Origin: Lysobacteraceae bacterium
Lineage (GTDB): Bacteria; Pseudomonadota; Gammaproteobacteria; Xanthomonadales; Xanthomonadaceae
DNA length: 45,020 bases
Assembly: GCA_030681035.1 (NCBI GenBank)
Contig: JAUXUI010000054.1
Span: 1 to 45,020 of the forward strand
Reading direction: 5' to 3'
The position numbers and the translations under genes were made by a program. Positions 43,701-45,020 of the stretch are shown here, one piece after another. A model generated the notes under the pieces. The model made no database searches, was not told the DNA's origin, and saw nothing but the letters and a program-made list of their open reading frames with translations. Every line of letters starts with the position of its first letter. Position 1 is the first letter of the stretch.

Positions 43701-44932
43701 CGGTGATCGATTTTGCCTACGACGGCGGTGGCCGGCTGGCGAGCCGCACTATTCCCACCGGAGTAGATACCTACGCCTACGAAGCCACCACCGGCCAACT
43801 TGCTGCCATCGACACGTCGGACGGCATTGGCTTGGCGTTCACGTGGGACGGCCTGTTGCCCAAGTCCACCACTTGGAGCGGCCCGGTAAGGGGTAGAGTC
43901 AGCCGCAGTGTCGACAGCAATTTCTGGTTGACGCAAGAGACCGTCGAGGGCGATACGGTGGCCTTTGCCTACGACGCCGATGGCCTGCCGGTTCAGGCGG
44001 GTGACCTGAGCCTTGCGCGCGACCCCGGCAACGGCCTCGTCACCGGCGTTGGCCTGGGCATCATCGACGATGCCCGCGCCTACAACGGCTTTGGCGAGTT
44101 GGCTGATCGCAATGTCATGGTGGCTGGCGCCCCGGCCTATCAGGTCGATTACACGCGCGACACTCTCGGCCGCATTGTCGAGCAAGGTGAAACCATCGGA
44201 GCGACTACTTCAACGCTGGCCTATGTCTACGATGTTGCAGGTCGCCTCACCGACGTGCAACGCAATGGCACCATGGTCGAGAGATACACCTTTGATGCCA
44301 ACAGCAACCGCGCGACCAAGACCACGCCCACCGGCACCACCACCTACAGTTACGACGAACAGGATCGCCTATTGGTGGCCAGCGGCACAAACGGGGTGAC
44401 GAGCTACGCTTACACCGCAGCCGGCGATCTGCGTAGCAAGACCACCGCTGCGGGCACCACGGCATACGACTACGACGCGGTCGGCAATCTGCGTGCCGTT
44501 GTTTTACCCAACAACAAGACCATCGCCTACCTGATCGACGGCCAGGATCGGCGCATCGGCAAGCGGATCGATGGCGTGCTGGTGCAGGGTTTGCTCTACG
44601 GCGATCAACTCAATCCGGTGGCCGAACTGAACGGCGCGGGCCAACTCGTCGCACGCTTCGTCTACGCCGACCAGCCCAACGTGCCGGCGTACATGGTCAA
44701 GAACGGCGTCAGCTACCGCATCGTCAGCGACCATCTGGGTAGTGTGCGGCTGGTGATCGAAGCTGCGACCGGTGCAGTCGCTCAGCGCATGGATTACGAT
44801 GCCTTTGGCAACGTGACGCTCGACACCAATCCCGGCTTCCAGCCGTTTGGCTTCGCCGGCGGGCTTTATGACCGTGATACCCAATCCACCCAAGTTAAGG
44901 GTCATTCGAAAATAAGTCAAAATAACGCTTGA
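37760..44932 (+). CDS. Giant secreted NHL-YD/RHS repeat protein, 3' end cut by an insertion sequence
   Basis: The frame holds up to 2390 residues. A signal peptide (LGLLLASLLFMALPAIAG) precedes a beta-propeller-like region (about 55-345), Ig-like domains (about 354-530, DSIPPVIDIEHPPEG), a carboxypeptidase-regulatory-like fold (about 672-724), an acidic Pro-rich linker (about 975-1000), six NHL repeats (1189-1524) and YD/RHS repeats (about 1545-2374). The shell ends PFGFAGGLYDRDT, where RHS proteins continue into a DPxGL motif and a variable toxin tip. Here the codons after T2374 come from an insertion sequence (QSTQVKGHSK..) and stop at 44932. Start is uncertain: TTG 37760 is the only common start codon before the signal peptide. 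NHL followed by YD shell is the order of teneurins. Function may be adhesion or contact-dependent toxin delivery; the tip is missing. Confidence 0.85.
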   Translation: MTRGGGYRTLGDTKHIGVQGDCIAKNGSGRSHRRALGLLLASLLFMALPAIAGNPPPADLHLLWVADATGAFAVDPVDGEVLRDIAAAKHSQAIAIDRIGNVIWLLSKPDALTAFNLAGEPLLSTDLPASAGGDADMVVDATAGVLWLRAKHSLYRFDSAGVMQQEIAFHPSAQLRALALDEARSRLWLATRDSLLAFAPDGTQTLDIAVSGIAPTGIDAVAFDPVSESLWLVADRRVQRYDADGNRVFDGTAPRKLERADADGQGGLWAASASALYHLDSDGQVDLAVQPPAKTHGLPRALQADRRDGSVWVLRTDRLHHYARDGSLLHTLAPGSDARWKPPLSGLAMAGDPPVRVAIIAPAEGSTTRLNPPPVDFTIDGLRAVPARLYLAVNGSDTAVTCDALGDDVWRCTPFSVLSQGENSVVAAVGNDDGARFESPAVHFSIDSIPPVIDIEHPPEGKITNIAQTELRGSVSEPAALALNGTPVALAADLAFSQLIALNEGANTLALSAQDAAGNTGTAQRTVLRDSVPPAAPDTTRIVVASAAGGQMQVNVSAGAVEAGGSVIITNQTTGDSVIVIANADGSFAATLAGSTADTFVILARDAAGNASPAVPVAAAPPVGETIPPDPLSVAPALPTVGAPPLAERIAFLYTGSNPIQRDVAPGTIEARRVAVLRGSVRDRAGAPISGVTVSVLRHPELGHTLTRADGMFDLAVNGGGLMTLVYQKDGLLPAQRNVQTQWNDWFVADDVVMIPLDPQVTRIDLTDSSQPFQVAQGSVVEDSDGRRQVSLLFPAGTTATITRADGSTAQLGTLDVRATEYTVGGSGPDAMPAPLPPTSAYTYAVELSVDQARAQGIKVDGKDVVFNQPVPFYLDNFLDFPVGAAVPVGYYNADIAAWVPYPNGRIVKILSEENGQAVLDVAGNGQPASTDQLTALGISGAELAQLAATYGPGISLWRVPLTHFSTWDHNWPYGPPQDAEPPKVDPPKKDDPPDSDEENECPGCVISPQVRSLGESIPIAGTPYSLHYQSERAPGFGRNTVTIPLTGGSVPASLQTVELTISIAGQRETQRFAAAPNLSHTFEWDGLDGMGRPVTGSATAFIKLTYIYPCEYRPGDNGFAQFGDSANPIGTRDRCQGFEIPRTSVVTLQSPSKQSEAVANWGLSVENVLGDDGRMLRLGTGARRSLLGGIIETVAGSGTSGTNEEGVPATQARLTQTTGVAVGTDGSLYIADFGNQRIRRVTPGGIINTVAGTGVQGFFGDGGSAIQARLNDPVGAAVGADGSLYIADRDNNRIRRVTPGGIINTVAGTGVQGFSGDGGSAMQARLNAPGGVAIGADGSLYIADKGNYRVRRVTPGGIIDTVAGTGVQGFSGDGGPAAQARLAYPSGAALGADGSLYIADVGNNRIRRVTPDGIIDTVAGTGVQGFSGDGGPAAQARLNAPVRVALDAGGSLYIVDANNSRVRRIAPDGRIDTVAGNGSLGFSGDGGPATEAGLTFPRDVATGADGSVYIVDLIGTRIRRVTTGRQLTTNGNLAIPSEDGASRFVFDPAGRHLRTENTLTGQTALTFARDSEGRLLSVTDADCNVTTIERDGNGQPTAIIAPHGQRTVLRVDGNGHLAGVADPTGATWAMQYTDSGLMTGITHPNGGVNAFTYDADGRLLRDLDPEGGGWQIEHSENADGSDRTEMISGEGRVRVFSTTRQSNGSRLYTDQAPDGSITTRSYDDAGATTITQPDGTVLFTKEGPDPRFKMDAPVLAERKVTLPSGLAFAQTTTRAVTLADPADALSLQSLTDTVTTNGRVEMAAFDATASMWTYTSAASRTITRTVDGDSRPLTQAVTGLEPVTTMYDSHGRPNLVLQGGDSGARAVNFSYYDSSAGSQAGYLRAITDARGKQTAFVYDSIGRVTKKLLPDGNAVEYVYDIQGNLTIVTTPGRSVHVFDYGQRNQTTVYTPPDLSGVDTITRYHYNLDRQVTSIERPGGAVIDFAYDGGGRLASRTIPTGVDTYAYEATTGQLAAIDTSDGIGLAFTWDGLLPKSTTWSGPVRGRVSRSVDSNFWLTQETVEGDTVAFAYDADGLPVQAGDLSLARDPGNGLVTGVGLGIIDDARAYNGFGELADRNVMVAGAPAYQVDYTRDTLGRIVEQGETIGATTSTLAYVYDVAGRLTDVQRNGTMVERYTFDANSNRATKTTPTGTTTYSYDEQDRLLVASGTNGVTSYAYTAAGDLRSKTTAAGTTAYDYDAVGNLRAVVLPNNKTIAYLIDGQDRRIGKRIDGVLVQGLLYGDQLNPVAELNGAGQLVARFVYADQPNVPAYMVKNGVSYRIVSDHLGSVRLVIEAATGAVAQRMDYDAFGNVTLDTNPGFQPFGFAGGLYDRDTQSTQVKGHSKISQNNA
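41324..42331 (+). repeat. Six tandem 168-bp repeats encoding NHL blades
   Basis: The unit is 56 codons, for example GGIIDTVAGTGVQGFSGDGG, then xxAQARLNxP, GVAxGADGSLYIAD and xGNxRIRRVTP. Starts are at 41324, 41492, 41660, 41828, 41996 and 42164. Copies 2-5 are nearly identical over long stretches at DNA level (AGGTGTGCAAGGTTTC at 41521, 41689, 41857 and 42025), while copies 1 and 6 diverge. Each copy is one blade of a six-bladed propeller. Such identity favours copy-number change by recombination. Confidence 0.9.
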
Positions 44933-45020
44933 CATTGCAGAAATAAAAGCGGTCGGCAGTGAGAAATTTTTGCTCACTGAAGACCTTATGTCACTGCCCA
45001 AGCTGCACGCCCTGTTTGTT
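44882..45020 (+). mobile_element. Left end of an insertion sequence inserted in the RHS gene
   Basis: At 44882 the RHS sequence gives way to AT-richer DNA that starts CAATCCACCCAAGTTAAG, the same 18 bases found inverted at 123-140. A promoter-like TTGACA lies at 44929-44934, and a reading frame opens at 44916 with an ATG at 44988. The element continues past the window edge. Its orientation is the same as that of the element at 1-140. Confidence 0.65.
44988..45020 (+). CDS. N-terminal end of a probable transposase (partial)
   Basis: The frame from the ATG at 44988 reads MSLPKLHALFV and leaves the window. In-frame codons upstream (AVGSEKFLLTEDL) also look protein-like, so the true start may be earlier, within 44916-44988. 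Position just inside the terminal repeat suggests a transposase. The text is compatible with the start of DDE transposases that begin with a short helix before a PDPR-type motif, but too little is visible to name a family. Confidence 0.35.
   Translation, partial: MSLPKLHALFV

Noticed and set aside
1-45020. tRNA genes, integrase, prophage or genomic-island attachment sites
   Set aside because: No cloverleaf-like sequence, integrase motif or direct att repeats were found in the intergenic regions; the only mobile DNA seen is insertion-sequence ends and REP elements.

Overview
The window is about 45 kb of GC-rich DNA (by eye low-to-mid 60s percent GC) from a gammaproteobacterium, most likely of the Lysobacterales/Xanthomonadales (Rhodanobacteraceae- or Xanthomonadaceae-like). 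The pointers are a joined ilv-leu operon in a xanthomonad-like arrangement, a pyrophosphate-dependent phosphofructokinase together with a membrane H+-pyrophosphatase, a short-lid adenylate kinase, and REP palindromes of the 'GTAGGAGCCCACC..GGGCGAC' kind between genes. No rRNA, tRNA or CRISPR array was found.

Layout. (1) 1-140: right end of an insertion sequence that has cut off the 5' half of a GST-family gene (141-753). (2) 1062-3141, minus: a Type II restriction-modification pair (C5-cytosine methyltransferase plus putative PD-(D/E)XK endonuclease, reading frames overlapping). (3) 3389-13916, minus: a nine-gene branched-chain amino acid operon read in the order leader peptide, ilvD, ilvC, ilvG, ilvM, ilvE, leuA, leuC, leuD, leuB. 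It is preceded by a complete translational attenuator: a 44-residue leader peptide with a dense Val/Ile/Leu run, three mutually exclusive pairings and an intrinsic terminator. (4) 14138-21362: BrnTA toxin-antitoxin pair, a secreted ExeM/NucH-type nuclease lipoprotein, inorganic pyrophosphatase, H+-translocating pyrophosphatase, a HepT/MntA pair, and a fragment of a HigA antitoxin. (5) 21654-24921, plus: a tightly overlapping signalling operon (hybrid PAS histidine kinase, REC-PAS response regulator, Crp/Fnr regulator). (6) 25138-27044: a hypothetical protein, a HigBA pair whose toxin gene is frameshifted, and a second RelE/ParE-type pair. (7) 27299-31811: PPi-phosphofructokinase, adk, a membrane protein, mpl (with a REP-like palindrome inserted in frame), and a GNAT acetyltransferase. 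(8) 31871-34922: a nitrilase remnant, a small Asn-Thr-repeat protein, a peptide-exporter-like ABC transporter, and a VapBC pair with a clear promoter/operator. (9) 35091-37558: a D-2-hydroxyacid dehydrogenase carrying a signal peptide and a 12-TM nucleotide-translocase/MFS-like carrier. (10) 37760-44932: a very large secreted protein with Ig-like, NHL-propeller and YD/RHS repeats (teneurin-like order), preceded by a G11 tract lying between a TTGACA and a TATAGA box, and cut off at its 3' end by an insertion sequence whose 18-bp terminal repeat matches, inverted, the one at position 123-140.

How it fits together. The ilv-leu operon makes Val, Leu and Ile, with attenuation as the visible control. 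ppa, hppA and the PPi-dependent phosphofructokinase point to an energy economy that uses pyrophosphate. The rest is accessory: five toxin-antitoxin loci plus one remnant, a restriction system, several gene fragments and several REP palindromes show repeated gain and decay. About 140 bp of insertion sequence lies at each edge, in the same orientation, which suggests the window may be a whole contig that ends in copies of a collapsed repeat.
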